Assembly (NCBI RefSeq): GCF_018294505.1
Contig: NC_057809.1
Coordinates: 132,096,979-132,160,978 of the forward strand
From: Triticum aestivum
Taxonomy: Eukaryota; Streptophyta; Magnoliopsida; Poales; Poaceae
Length of the DNA: 64,000 nt
Reading direction: 5' to 3'
Part shown: positions 10,601 through 20,166 of the stretch, in pieces
Layout of the letters: each line of letters begins with the position of its first letter
How positions within the stretch are numbered: position 1 is the stretch's first letter
Made by a program: the position numbers and the translations under genes
Notes under the pieces: generated by a model
Databases searched by the model: none
Seen by the model: only the letters and a program-made list of their open reading frames with translations
Told to the model about the DNA's origin: nothing

Positions 10601-12200
10601 ACTATTTGGGAATTCATCTATTTGTGCTTCATTATTCCATCGTCTCCTACATCTCTTCTCACTTATGCCTATGCCGATTGGGTTCGCTGTCCTACTCCTT
10701 AAGCCTGCTGCTCAACACATCGATTCTGTGTATGCTTGGGCGATGATATCATTTCTTGGTCTTCCAAATAAGAACGTCACGAGTCCCAGTCTATTGTGTA
10801 AGCCAAGTATCATGCCACAACTCACGATGTCGCTGAAACATGTTGGTTATGCCAGCTGCTGCAGGAGCTACATCATCGACTCGCATATTGTACATTGTTT
10901 ACTGAGACAAAACCAACATAGAATAATTGTTCGTCAACTCAGTGAAGCACCAACGGATCAAGCACATTGAGGTTGATGTTTGTATTCTACTCGAAAAAGG
11001 TGGCTATATTGACTAATGCTAAGCATGCTGACATGTTCACCAACGGATTCACAGTGCTAGTGTTCACCGAGTTCTGTTCCAGTCTCAACATCCAGGAACC
11101 AGCAGCTGCGGCTGCAACCACAGGAGCATGCAGTCCACATGCTACTCGCCTCATGGGTATGATCAGACTAGTTAGAATCCACATCCTCATTATATTGCTG
11201 TTTGTTATCATTCCAAATATAAATCACCCTCCCTCGTCTCCTATTTAGTATAATTGATATGCCTATTATGTGACTCCTCAGTTTCCTCTTTTAATATGTC
11301 GACCTACCTGTGTCCAGCTACAGAATTTTCATCTCTGGCGAACTTTATTGACAAGTAGATGCAAAATGTAACTCAACTATCTGAAACATAACTTAACCCT
11401 GTGAACATGCCATCAATGATGCAGAAGGCGAGTAATGGGTTCACAGCAACTTAATCAACCTAACCCTCTGAGCACCCAATTCAGGAGCTCAGGATTGAAA
11501 ACCAAAAAAACACAGACTCACCCTTTTCTAGTACTATGTGATAACAATACCCAGCGAATCGGACTTACGACAGTGCACGGGGGCAAACAGAAATGACACC
11601 TGACTCTGACTGTTACAAAAGCCATAAGCAAGAAGAATACCTCGCTTATCTTGCAAGAAGTTGCAGCATCAACAGTGGACATATCCACGTAGCCCTTGCC
11701 CTCTCCGATTTGCTCGAGCACGCCATCCTTGTCGAAAACAACCTAGATGAATTCGACAGGCAAGAAATGGGGATATCAGCGACAACAACGGCACCCTGCA
11801 ACGCTGGAGTAAGAACAAAAGGGTTCCCGGCGTCTCTTAACGGATAGCGCGGCGCTGGGATCGGAGAGCATGGCGATGGTGTACTTGCACTTAGCGACGA
11901 CGGACGCCGGCGTGTCCCCGACGGCGGCACCCATCGCGACGAGCTCGTCGCACTGCCAACAAAAATCGCCACAGGTTCTCGAGATTATTATCGGATAAAA
12001 ACAAAAGGGGACAGAGCATGGCATATGAATCGATCGATCGATCGATCTGCCAAGCCACAGACGGATGGATCGGCGAATCGGGGGGCGTCGCGTACCTTGG
12101 ACAGGGTCCGGTTCCAGACGGTGACGCGGAAGCCGTGGCGGAGGAGGTTGGCCGCCATTGCCTTGCCCATGATGCCCAGTCCCAGGAAGCCCACCTCCAT
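7628..12200 (-). CDS. GLYR1: glyoxylate/succinic semialdehyde reductase, 8 exons, intact
   Basis: Exons on the minus strand: 12200-12096, 11952-11842, 11742-11641, 9839-9738, 9058-8943, 8142-8064, 7979-7809, 7717-7628. All introns are GT-AG and the exons join in phase to 876 bp, 291 residues, about the length of Arabidopsis GLYR1. The protein belongs to the beta-hydroxyacid dehydrogenase family and uses NADPH to reduce glyoxylate to glycolate and succinic semialdehyde to gamma-hydroxybutyrate, detoxifying aldehydes from photorespiration and the GABA shunt. Visible motifs: N-terminal Rossmann GLGIMG (residues 7-12), Thr95, the substrate loop PVSGS with Ser121 and Gly122, [11 protein letters not shown] with catalytic Lys170 and Asn174, and Phe231/Asp239. 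There is no N-terminal extension, which fits the cytosolic isoform rather than the plastid/mitochondrial GLYR2; the C-terminus (GGSG) lacks a clear peroxisomal signal. It is the only intact host gene seen here. Confidence 0.96.
7783..7803. repeat. poly-G run (poly-C on the gene strand) inside GLYR1 intron 7
   Basis: Twenty-one consecutive G lie in the 91-bp intron 7. On the gene strand the splice donor GTATGCC runs straight into poly-C, so the homopolymer begins about 5 bases after the exon end at 7809. Confidence 0.9.
8143..8942 (-). other. GLYR1 intron 5 (800 bp) with a MITE insertion
   Basis: The donor follows ATGGGAAG at 8943, and the acceptor precedes TATGATGAATGC at 8142; a serine codon is split across the intron. 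A 311-bp Tourist-like element occupies 8588-8898. The remainder is ordinary AT-rich intron. Confidence 0.9.
8588..8898. mobile_element. Tourist-like MITE (PIF/Harbinger-derived) in GLYR1 intron 5
   Basis: Terminal inverted repeats GGGCCTGTTTGGTTCCA (left) and its near-complement at the right end (one mismatch) are flanked by a TTA duplication at 8585-8587 and 8899-8901, the target preference of PIF/Harbinger elements. The inside is built of repeated palindromic ACTTATAAGT units. There is no coding capacity, so movement would need a transposase in trans. Confidence 0.85.
9059..9737 (-). other. GLYR1 intron 4 (679 bp)
   Basis: AT-rich intron with GT-AG borders at 9737 and 9059. It holds a poly-G run near 9429-9441 but no recognisable gene or bounded transposon. 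Confidence 0.85.
9905..10270 (+). repeat. diverged direct repeat, copy 1, GLYR1 intron 3
   Basis: Shares ordered blocks with 11245-11560, such as ggcgaact, caagtagat, actcaactatctga-like, gagtaatgggttcaca, gcacccaattcagga and cacccttttctagt. It is a direct repeat with many substitutions and small indels. Function unknown; it could be an old tandem duplication or relic LTR-like ends. Confidence 0.75.
10690..11110 (+). pseudogene. Ty1/copia pol 3' end (RNase H tail), heavily decayed
   Basis: Conceptual translation across shifting frames gives pieces in the order found in copia RNase [10 protein letters not shown] near 10740, an Ala/Glu-rich AEAEY-like remnant, QLLQELH near 10855, [11 protein letters not shown] near 10950, and ADMFTNGF...[12 protein letters not shown] at about 11027-11092. 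Intact proteins use this domain to degrade the RNA strand during reverse transcription. Many stops and frame changes show it is an old fragment. It lies between two copies of a direct repeat inside GLYR1 intron 3. The call rests on the order of short motifs, not on a continuous frame. Confidence 0.65.
11245..11560 (+). repeat. diverged direct repeat, copy 2, GLYR1 intron 3
   Basis: Second copy of the block at 9905-10270, in the same orientation, downstream of the copia remnant. The two flank the remnant as long direct repeats would, but the ends lack a clear TG...CA. Confidence 0.75.
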
Positions 12201-12420
12201 CGCGGCCTCCCTCTCCCTGCTGCTGCTCTGCTTCGTCTTCCTAGCACGCGGAAGCCGTGGCGGCGGAGGTTGGCTCCTCTTCTCTCTCGCTCGTCCCCTC
12301 TTCCCTGACTGCACGCGCACACGCACCCGCCGCTAGCGACACACACCTGTGCTCCTCCAGTGGGCAGCCACAGCCCGCCGATCCCCTCGACTTTATTTTT
12401 TAATTCTATTTATCCTTGTC
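12201..12420 (-). promoter_or_regulatory. GLYR1 5' UTR and core promoter region
   Basis: Directly upstream of the GLYR1 ATG. A TATA-like ATAAATAG lies on the minus strand at 12406-12413, about 200 bp before the start codon, which would allow a leader of roughly 170 bases. The leader is GC-rich and Arg/Ser-codon-like but has no in-frame upstream ATG near the start. The assignment is by position and motif only. Confidence 0.45.
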
Positions 12421-12601
12421 GTTCGCTTTATCCTAGAATTTCTGGTGCGCTGGGCATCTCCATCCAGCAGATTCTTAAAAAAACTCTCCCACCTCAATAA
12501 TAGTTTTCAAATTATTACGGATTGATGCTTTCGCAGGTCCCAAATAAAGCTCTTCCAATATTTATTTTTCTCTACGTGAACAAACCTTATATCTTTTTTT
12601 T
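12421..12601. other. AT-rich upstream sequence, nothing recognised
   Basis: Upstream flank of GLYR1 before the first Helitron-like segment; no gene, TIR or repeat boundary was recognised. Confidence 0.4.
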
Positions 12602-13585
12602 CCTAATAATAAAGCGTGGATTGACTTTATAGGTTCACTGTCACAATACGCTTCTTTTCGTGATTCTACGTGCGTCTTAATTTAAGATATAGAAATACAA
12701 AAAAAGAGAAAAGCAGGGGCACTAGGATTCGATCAGAGGCCACCAACGTGGGGGCTTGTTGCACTAACCAACTCCATTAAGTTCCTGTGCATATTTTTTA
12801 CTGATAGCTCGTCCAATTTATCCGGGAATTGTTTCTTTCATCGGTGTTGGGCTGTAGTTTATCTTCTTTTTTTTCGTGCTACCTTGCATGGGCCGTTGGG
12901 CCTGCACCGCTAATTAAGCCGGATTATGGATAATTGACTCCTAATTAAATATGATTATGGGATCCGGTCTCTGCATGCTGGTGTTGGCTCCTCAGATGCT
13001 GATGTTGGTAGCTCTTGATGAGTAGGTTTACGCGAGACGGTGTCCAAAAAAGGTTTATTCTTTCGTATTGGTTTGTTCTTAAATTTTTCCATTTAATTAA
13101 CTTCAAGCAGTGATTCGATTTTTTGATTCATCATATTTTGTTGTTCAACTGTCTTGGATTGGCTTGCTTCTAATCGATCTATTAATAAATATCATCAGGT
13201 ACAACGGTTGCTCATAAGTGAGACCAATTAATTCAAATTTGTTCGTTTATTGAAGACGTACTATAAAGCTAGAGGAACATCAAGCTTGAAGACAACAACT
13301 TTGATCCTTGCAGTGTATGAAGGCTGTTTTTATAGGACAAAAAAGAATACCGTAGATGCTTTTATGAAATTAGGCCATGATACCATCGCAACACTTCAAG
13401 TCTCAATTGCCTTTTCTAACTCCTTATGTCATTTTTGGCACATAATTTCAAAGACTCTTTTTATCTCCACCACATCTTCTTAGCCTGATTTTTGAGTCTG
13501 GGACGACATGGCCATTTAATAGGAGGATGCGGCCATGCAGGGATAATAATTTTTCACCCGTTGAGAAGCACGAGCATATTTACTA
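12602..13585 (+). mobile_element. Helitron-like non-autonomous segment A
   Basis: The left edge resembles the recurrent grass Helitron-type start CCTAATAATAAAGC. The right edge has a degenerate hairpin (CCCGTTGAGAAGCACGAG) about 10 bases before ACTA, the place where a Helitron carries its 3' hairpin and CTAG-like end. No Rep/helicase is present. The termini are mutated and no target duplication is expected for this class, so the call is tentative. Confidence 0.4.
12713..12790 (-). other. tRNA-like / Pol III box-like stretch
   Basis: On the minus strand an A-box-like GTTGGTTAGTGC is followed about 35 bases later by a B-box-like GATCGAATCC. The spacing fits a tRNA-derived internal promoter such as in a SINE, but no cloverleaf or SINE body was resolved. 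Confidence 0.25.
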
Positions 13586-13974
13586 TACCTAATAATAAGC
13601 TAAGGAGTGCTTCTGGCGGTCGGTCACACAACTTTGCAAAAAAAAATCCTATGCTTTCTATGAATTAACCCACAATACACACTCAATTCATATCCGAACC
13701 GTTATTTTGCATTTTTTTGAAACCCTTTTACTTTTTAGGTAATTCACCTACGGATCATATTTAAGTGAAACAAATGGTTTTCTAAATTATTATATCTTTT
13801 AAACCTTTACTCCGATTTTAATATTTTATATATGAAATTTGATTAGAAATGTGTACATTTTGAATATGATGTTATTTTTACCTATTAAATATTTTCTAAA
13901 TATTATTTTGAAAGCAAAATTATAATATGTAGCACACGGTCCGTTTTTCATCATATTGGCGGCAGCCCGGATTG

Positions 13975-14230
13975 CAAATAAACACCCACTAGAACCATAT
14001 AGAGACGAAAGAAAATATCGATAACCACACACGCACACCTGTGAAAAACCTCACAAGGGAAAAACAATAGATTTCTCATCGCGAGAGAGCATGATCTATT
14101 TTTCTTTCGTACCATGGCGATCCGGATTACAAATAAACACCAACTAAAACCATATAAAGACGAACAAAAATATCGATAACCACGCATGCACACTTCTGAA
14201 AAGCCTCGCAAAGGAAAAATAACAGATTTC
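13975..14230 (+). repeat. internal duplication, about 155-bp spacing
   Basis: The blocks starting near 13975 and 14125 share attacaaataaacacc-like, accatataaagacga, tatcgataaccac and cctcacaa(a)gg(a)aaaa words in the same order. It is an imperfect tandem duplication within the Helitron-like segment B. Confidence 0.7.
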
Positions 14231-14237
14231 TCGTTGC

Positions 14238-14287
14238 GAGGGCGAGAGAGAGCGAGAGAGAGAGGGGGGAGAGGGGGAGAGAGAGAT
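14238..14287. repeat. GA-rich microsatellite
   Basis: Roughly 50 bases of GA/GGGA repeats. Confidence 0.9.
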
Positions 14288-14500
14288 GCCTTAGGATTAA
14301 CCACATTCAAACACACATTAATTTGTGTGAACACTGAGGCTACCGCCGACAAGGGTGAGAAGGATAAGCGGCAATACAAATTTGATGCTCCGCTAAAATA
14401 AAGGATGTGGACCTATTGTGGTTTTGAGTGATGGATATTGGGTTAAGAGTGTGTGTTGTTTTTTCTCCCGTTGCAACGCACGGGCTCTTTTGCCAGTGAA

Positions 14501-14928
14501 ACTTACACATCACATATATACTACTCCTATAAAAACACGAAGTGCGGGGATCCAAACAAAATCCTATCCATCTATTGATCCCCGTACAGTCTCACGCTAA
14601 AACAAAATAGTGTTTAGCAACCTCATCCCGCCACGGTATCAATTACACCGTGCTGCCACCAGGCACCAGCGACGTCCACGCTCTCACACCCTCACCAAAA
14701 CCAGAAACAACAGTGACCACGTGCGCACGTTCACAAGTCCCTCACCCCAACCTTTCTTGCTCCCGAGTCCTGACCCGATCCCACCTCTCGAGTCTCGACC
14801 GAGAAAAATCATCCCCACCGGCCTCAACTCCTCTCCTCTGCCTCTTGTCTTCACCACCGCCGCCTGCCTCCCCGCCCACCACTTGTTCTCTACCTCTTCG
14901 GCCACCAGCCTCCCCGCGTCACTTCTTT
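14501..14928 (+). other. CT-rich spacer, possible old gene leader
   Basis: Between segment B and the hAT insertion. It is CT-rich and continues at 31078-31246 on the far side of the hAT element. It could be the 5' leader or promoter of a lost gene, but no conserved protein was recognised in either part. Confidence 0.3.
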
Positions 14929-14936
14929 GTTCCATC
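14929..14936. repeat. 8-bp target duplication of the hAT element, left
   Basis: GTTCCATC, repeated exactly at 31070-31077. Confidence 0.9.
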
Positions 14937-14991
14937 TAGGGGTGGGCAAAAAAACCGAGGACCGAACACCGGAGCCGAAATAACCTGAACC

Positions 14992-14996
14992 GAAGC
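14992..14996. repeat. 5-bp target duplication of Tat-I, left
   Basis: GAAGC, repeated exactly at 30207-30211, outside the other LTR. Confidence 0.92.
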
Positions 14997-15507
14997 TGTC
15001 GTGGGTTTGTCATGGCAGATGTCCTTGTGAAAGGACTTAGTCATGGAGCCATCGCTACGGGTTAGCTTAAGGGGTTAAACCAGACAAGGGACACGGGGAA
15101 TTTTATACTAGTTCGGCCCCTTCGAGGAAGGTAAAAGTCTATGTCTAGTTGTGATTGGTATTGCTAGGGTTTCAAAGGCCAAGGAGCGAATCTGCTTTGT
15201 CTGGCTCTCGAGTTGTTGTCCCCTCTAAACCGCTGTCGGGTCGTCCCTTTATATACATAGGTTGACGCCCGTCGATTTACAGAGTCCCGAGCCGGATCAT
15301 AAACGTATCCAGTTCGGTCTCTATCCTTCCTATCTTACAATACAAGTTACATGACTAAGCCGGTTTACATTTACAGGCCTTAACCCGCCTTTGGGCCTTG
15401 GGCCTCCATGAAGCGTCATCATCCTTGCATCTTTATGGGCTTCTAATCTTCAAGGAGTCAATCGGCTACATAAGGCCGGTTTACCTCCAGTAGTAATATC
15501 CCCAACA
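14997..15507 (-). repeat. Tat-I 3' LTR (left copy)
   Basis: 511 bp, TGTCGTGGG...CCCCAACA as read on the plus strand, matching 29696-30206 at about 97%. Confidence 0.95.
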
Positions 15508-15522
15508 TTAGGCCCCAAATTG
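15508..15522 (-). promoter_or_regulatory. Tat-I polypurine tract
   Basis: On the minus strand CCAATTTGGGGCCTAA directly abuts the 3' LTR. It is a degenerate form of the TTGGGGGCTAA tract seen beside other LTRs in this window and would prime plus-strand DNA synthesis. Confidence 0.6.
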
Positions 15523-15600
15523 GTTTGAACTTGTTCATGTCAATCTTCCACACTTAGAAAAATCTTCTCATATCTTCACGTTTGATCTTGTAAACCGCCA

Positions 15601-15776
15601 TGACGTCATACTTCAAAATTATGATAAACCGCCCTGATGTCATCCATCCGTTGATGTCGGAGATTACCTTCATTTAATATATATTCAGTCATCGAGGCGA
15701 CACCTTTATTAACTTATCCATTTTTTGGGCTCCTCGATTCCAGTGCTTGCCATTTTATCGCTTCGCCTTATAAATA
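15601..15776 (+). promoter_or_regulatory. promoter of the Tat-I antisense gene (TGACGTCA motifs and TATA box)
   Basis: TATAAATA lies at 15769-15776. Upstream are a perfect TGACGTCA palindrome (15601-15608) and a one-base variant TGATGTCA (15635-15642), each preceded by an AAACCGCC-like word, so the site is duplicated. TGACGTCA is a binding site for plant bZIP factors. A C/T-rich leader and a spliced 5' UTR follow. This looks like an independent Pol II promoter directed opposite to gag-pol. Confidence 0.6.
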
Positions 15777-15955
15777 GGACCGAGGGGTCATTTTCACTTT
15801 TTTCCCGTGCCTCTTCGCGTCGTCTTCCTCGCGCCGCTCAGCCTCTGGAGCTCCGCCGCCACCGTCGACCGTCGCCTCTGCTCTGACCCTGGCCGCTACA
15901 TCACCCTGAATGCACCAGAATACTGCGGCGCCTTTCCGCTTCCTCACCAGCTCCG

Positions 15956-16512
15956 GTAAGTTCTCCACTTTTTTCGCCACAGATCTGTTCTAGGGTTTTG
16001 ACGTTTTTCGTAGTTCTTCCGAAGTTCATCAGTGCTGTTCTTCCCTTTCTTCCTTTAGTACGTAGATGGATACTTCATGCTTGACGCATCTCTTGCCGTA
16101 GCTAATCTACCATGGTCACCACAAATCCTTATGTGCAAAGAACTGATCTAGTCTGTCATAAATTGCTTTAGTTCTGCACCCCTTCAAGATCCAATTATTT
16201 TTGTTTTTTTGTCTTATCTTAGATCCGAAAGTTTTATCTGTTACTGTGAGATCCGTTTCTCCTCGAACAAATATAGGCGGTTTGACCTTGTATAACAGTC
16301 TATGCCATTAGCCCTCTGATAAACTGGAGGAGCATTTTACCTTCATAAGTATGCTCTGGTTTAACAATGTCTGAGCAATCCCGTGCTAGTATACCCTTTC
16401 TCTTATTGCATTAGTGTCCGGGTTGTACCATTTCACATATCAGTATGTTTCTTACTTCCTTGTATCTTGTATGTAATCATACATAATTTATAAACCGGCC
16501 TTTCATTTTCAG
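15956..16512 (+). other. 5' UTR intron of the antisense gene
   Basis: Donor CTCCG|GTAAG at 15955/15956 and acceptor TTTTCAG at 16512, 15 bases before the ATG at 16528. The 557-bp span is AT/T-rich like plant introns. The borders are predicted by eye; another donor in the leader is possible. Confidence 0.55.
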
Positions 16513-16527
16513 TTTGTTTGCTTTGCA

Positions 16528-19500
16528 ATGGCCAAACAATTCACTGCCTGCAACTGGGCTCGTTCCCGGGTTACTGAGGCTCAGTTGAATGAGATGGTTG
16601 GCATCGGCTCTCTGCCTAAGAAAACTGAGATCAAATGGCGAGTACCAGGAGCAGAAAATCCTCCAACCCTAAGACAGGGCGAGGTGGTGGTCTTTGTTGA
16701 CCATATAGGCCGTGGTTTCAAACCGCCAGGGTCAAAGTTTTATCGAGATGTGCTTGCCAGCTTCCAACTGCACCCACAAGATATTGGTCCCAACTCAGTT
16801 TCCAACTTATGCAACTTCCAGGTCTTCTGTGAAGTATATTTACAAGAAGAACCAACTGCCGAACTGTTCCGGGATTTCTTTCACTTAAACCGGCGCATAG
16901 AGTTTGTAAATGGCCCGAACACAGAGCTTGGTGGTGTATCGATTCAAAAGCGGAAGGAAGTGGAATTTCCTCATGCCAAACATCATAGCCACCCAAAGGA
17001 ATGGAACCAAACATGGTTTTATTGCAGAGACACTTCGCCTGAGGATGAAAATCCCCTCCCCAGCTTTCGTGATCACAGACTATCCAATACTCACCCAATG
17101 CCACAACGTCTGAGCTCTTCAGAAAGGGCGAAATACGCTCCTCAACTCGCCAAGCTCTGGGCCTTTATGGCAAACGGTTTAACAGGCGTGGATTTTGTGC
17201 GCTGCTGGATATCCTAGAGTATCTTGCCGCTAAGCCGGCATCCTGGTTTAATGTGCGAATATACCGGTGAGGTTGACGACCCTCAACGCCATTGCAACAT
17301 CCAATTATCTGAGGAAGAAGTTACTGAAGGTGTAAAGAAGATTCTGAATGAATCGGAACTGGTCTGTAGTCAAACCGGTCTGAGTCCCTTCTATGCCAAG
17401 AACAAACCGTCTGCTGTAAGCATTACACTTCATCTTCATCTCTAATATCTTTAACTTATACAATCTGTAACCCTTCTTCTTTATATATATAGGGTGATGA
17501 CCCCTTCTGGAAACAAAAATCCATAGAGAAAGCGGCAAAGCCAACTGGAGACAAAGCGGTCAAGCCATCCCGTCCGAAGACCAAAGCCGTAAAACGGACG
17601 TCAAAGTGGAAAACGGCTGACCGGATTAATATGGAGCTTGATGATTATACTGATGATCCAGAAGTTGAGGTAGAACTTGACTCACTTGGCTCTCTTTTTA
17701 TGCATCTTGTTAACAATGATCTTCCTCAGGAGGAGGCAGAAGCTAGTCAAGCTGATGACGTAGAGGTAATTACCCTTTCCTCCGGTTCAGACTCTATGCC
17801 AACACAAAAAACTCGCCAAGCAATCCGGAAAGTAAGCTTTTCTCATCCTCTTGCTCACTTGGATCCAACATTTATTTTGAAGACTCAACAGCATGAAGCT
17901 CGCCGGACAACCCGGCATAGTGGCCAACAGGTCACTTCTGCCGGTTTACCTAACACTCCGGTTCGGAAGCGCTGGTCTGAGGTCTCTCCTACTTCTGACC
18001 ATTCTTACCCCAAGGCAGGTTATTTCAGACAGCCTCTTAATCCGTCTGATTCAAATTATCAGGTGACACCTCCTTCCTCTTCTGGTGAATCGACAGCAAC
18101 TCAACTCCCCCCTTTGAAAACTATGGCCGGGTGAGTTGTAAAAAACCTTTCCTTTCAATGCGCCCTAAATCCTTTTTATTTTGTTTGCAGGGTCAAAGCC
18201 AGACCCAGCAAGAAAGCTTGGGTCACCAATCCACCAGAAGACCCTGTCATCAAAGAAGAAGAACCAAGAGGTGAACCGGAACAGACTGATGAACCAGAAG
18301 GCCCCCATCCTGAAGCTACTTTTGATGATCCGCCCCTTGAAGGCCAACATACCAACGAACCAACAGATGCTGAGCCTGCCGCGCCCAATACTGAACCGGC
18401 TGAACCAAACCGGGCTAGTCCAATGAAAGACACTGAAATTCCATCATCATCCATCAAAAATCTTGAAGGCCAAGGTGATGATGTTATTATTACCGGAATA
18501 GGCCACAACTCTCCTGGCCATACCGTCATTTTAGCTCAGCATAGTGCCAAAGAAGAGCAAATTGCCAGGGATAAAGGTAAATGGAGCAGCGACTTATCAA
18601 ACTATGCTCATCTTAATGCTGATGAGCTTCACTCCGGCTTCTTGAACCGTCTGCACTCAAACCGGGATTACGAAGCCGGTTTGGTGAACTTGATGAAAGA
18701 GCGATATGAGGTAAATTCTTCTACCTTTGTATATTGATTTATAGCTGAAACACTATCCCAAATAGCCCCCAAGGGTCGTTTTATGATTGTTAATCACAAA
18801 CCGGGTCTTTGTAATACTTCAAGCATCCCATCATTGATCCTTGCAAAGACGTGTCGCCAATAATAGATAAGACTCATCTTTGAAAAAATTAGATAACTTT
18901 CTGCAGCATAGCCCCCAAAGGCCGGTTTAACTTGGCAAGTTAATCCGGTTTTTAATCCACACAACCGTTTTTTAGAATAGACGTACATTAGCCCCCAAGT
19001 GTCAAGGATAATGCTTGCATTGTTCTGGAGACTTGTATAGAGTGTAGTATTTGAGAGCAAATAGGCATTAGCCCCCAAGTATGAAGTGGATAACTTGTTA
19101 GATGCTTTATACTTAGTGCATAAATATGTTGTTTGTTGAATATACCTTCAATGTTGCAGGCTGAATTGAGAAGCAAAGATGCCCGAAACTCTGACTTGCA
19201 AGAAAATGTGAAGTCTCAACAAGCCGAAGCTGCAAAAGACAAAGAGGAGCTGACCCAGGCCTTGGCCGGAATGGAAAAGCTGAAAGAATCCTTCAACCAA
19301 GATCGTGCTAAATGGGAAACCGAAAAAGCCAGTTTAACCAAAAGAGCTGTAGACGTCGAGGCAGCCCTGAAACCAGTGGTTGAAGAACTAGCCGATTTGA
19401 AGCGTCAAATCAATGCTATGACCTCTGCTATCTTTGGTAAGTGTCTGCTTATGTATGTTGCGCCAGTCAATGAATCTTAAAACTGACCAAAATGTTGATA

Positions 19501-20166
19501 AAATCTTTGGCAGGCACTCGGATCACTCATCTTGGTGCAAATATGCGGATGAAGCTCAAAGCGGCATATACATTGGTTGAGCAGCTATACTCTGGGTCTC
19601 AGCGGGCCATTAGTACGACGGCTTATAACAAACCGGCTCCAACTTTGATTAAGGAGACCCTTGAGAAGCTGGGCATGTTACCAGCGCGTATTGCCGAGTT
19701 GAAGAGAGCCACTGCCAGAGCAGGAGCATTAACCGCCCTTATTCGAGCCAAGGCCTGGATTCCAGACCTTGAAGCGGAGGATATCATTAAAGGATATCCA
19801 GGCGTTAAAGAAGACGGTTCAAACTTTGACAATGATGATCTTTGGCGGCTGACCAAACAGATGCGGCCAGTGGCCAACAAGTTGGCTGAGGATACCGATT
19901 TTTCCCATTTTCAACCGTTTTATGATGCAGAAGGGAAAAGACAGCCGGCCGACATACATGAAGTCGAAGAACTTGTGCCTCCGATTCGTAAGCATACTTA
20001 CGCCCCTGATATTAACCCTTCTGATCTTATCCATGAGGAAGCAGTGTTCCAAGCTTTAACCGGAATTGATTGGTCAACGACTGATTTCCAGCGGCTGAGG
20101 AGGGATGAAGAAGTGCCTACATCAACTAATCCGCAACCGTCAAACCGTCGTGATGAAGAGTCCTGA
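16528..20166 (+). CDS. antisense accessory protein of Tat-I (PF04195-like), 5 exons, one internal stop
   Basis: Exons: 16528-17415, 17493-18130, 18191-18710, 19160-19436, 19514-20166. All introns have GT-AG borders, and the exons join in phase to about 990 codons. Exon 1 matches the plant 'putative gypsy type transposon' domain (PF04195), with blocks such as SNLCNFQVFCEVYL, ELFRDFFHLNRR and NTELGGVSIQKRKE. Exons 2-3 are acidic and Pro/Ser-rich; exon 4 is a Lys/Glu-rich coiled coil; exon 5 is mostly helical. The single lesion is TAG at 17215-17217, probably from TGG, followed by 65 more codons in exon 1. The gene runs opposite to gag-pol. Function is unknown; the domain name does not prove transposase activity. 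Strictly a pseudogene unless the stop is read through. Confidence 0.82.
17215..17217 (+). other. in-frame nonsense codon in the antisense gene
   Basis: TAG following CWIS. The frame continues open to the exon 1 donor with the expected PLSRHPGLMCEYTGE block, so one G-to-A change from a Trp codon explains the break. Confidence 0.75.
18763..19079 (+). repeat. four PPT-like TAGCCCCCAAG motifs in intron 3 of the antisense gene
   Basis: Copies at 18763, 18909, 18989 and 19069. On the element's own strand they read CTTGGGGGCTA, like the polypurine tract that borders a Tat 3' LTR. Confidence 0.75.

Larger units (their letters stand above)
9840..11640 (-). other. GLYR1 intron 3 (1.8 kb) carrying transposon debris
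   Basis: The longest intron of the gene. It contains two diverged copies of one roughly 310-350-bp block (about 9905-10270 and 11245-11560) with a decayed copia RNase H end between them. A short direct repeat (catcgtctcctacatctctt) also occurs at about 10568 and 10639. Confidence 0.85.
13587..14500 (+). mobile_element. Helitron-like non-autonomous segment B
   Basis: Starts with CCTAATAATAAGC like segment A and ends with the hairpin CCCGTTGCAACGCACGGG at about 14467-14484, followed after 9 bases by CCAGT, a one-base variant of the CTAGT end common in grass Helitrons. It includes two copies of a block with AACCATATA(G/A)AGACGAA and CGATAACCAC near 14000 and 14150, and a GA-rich run. No transposase gene is present. 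Confidence 0.45.

Noticed and set aside
12031..12050. ATCG tandem repeat in GLYR1 intron 1 considered as a regulatory element
   Set aside because: A short simple repeat without other support.
14610..14988. Pro/Ser-rich open frames of about 110 codons as a possible gene
   Set aside because: CT-rich leader-like DNA that runs into the hAT element, with no conserved domain; kept only as a spacer note.
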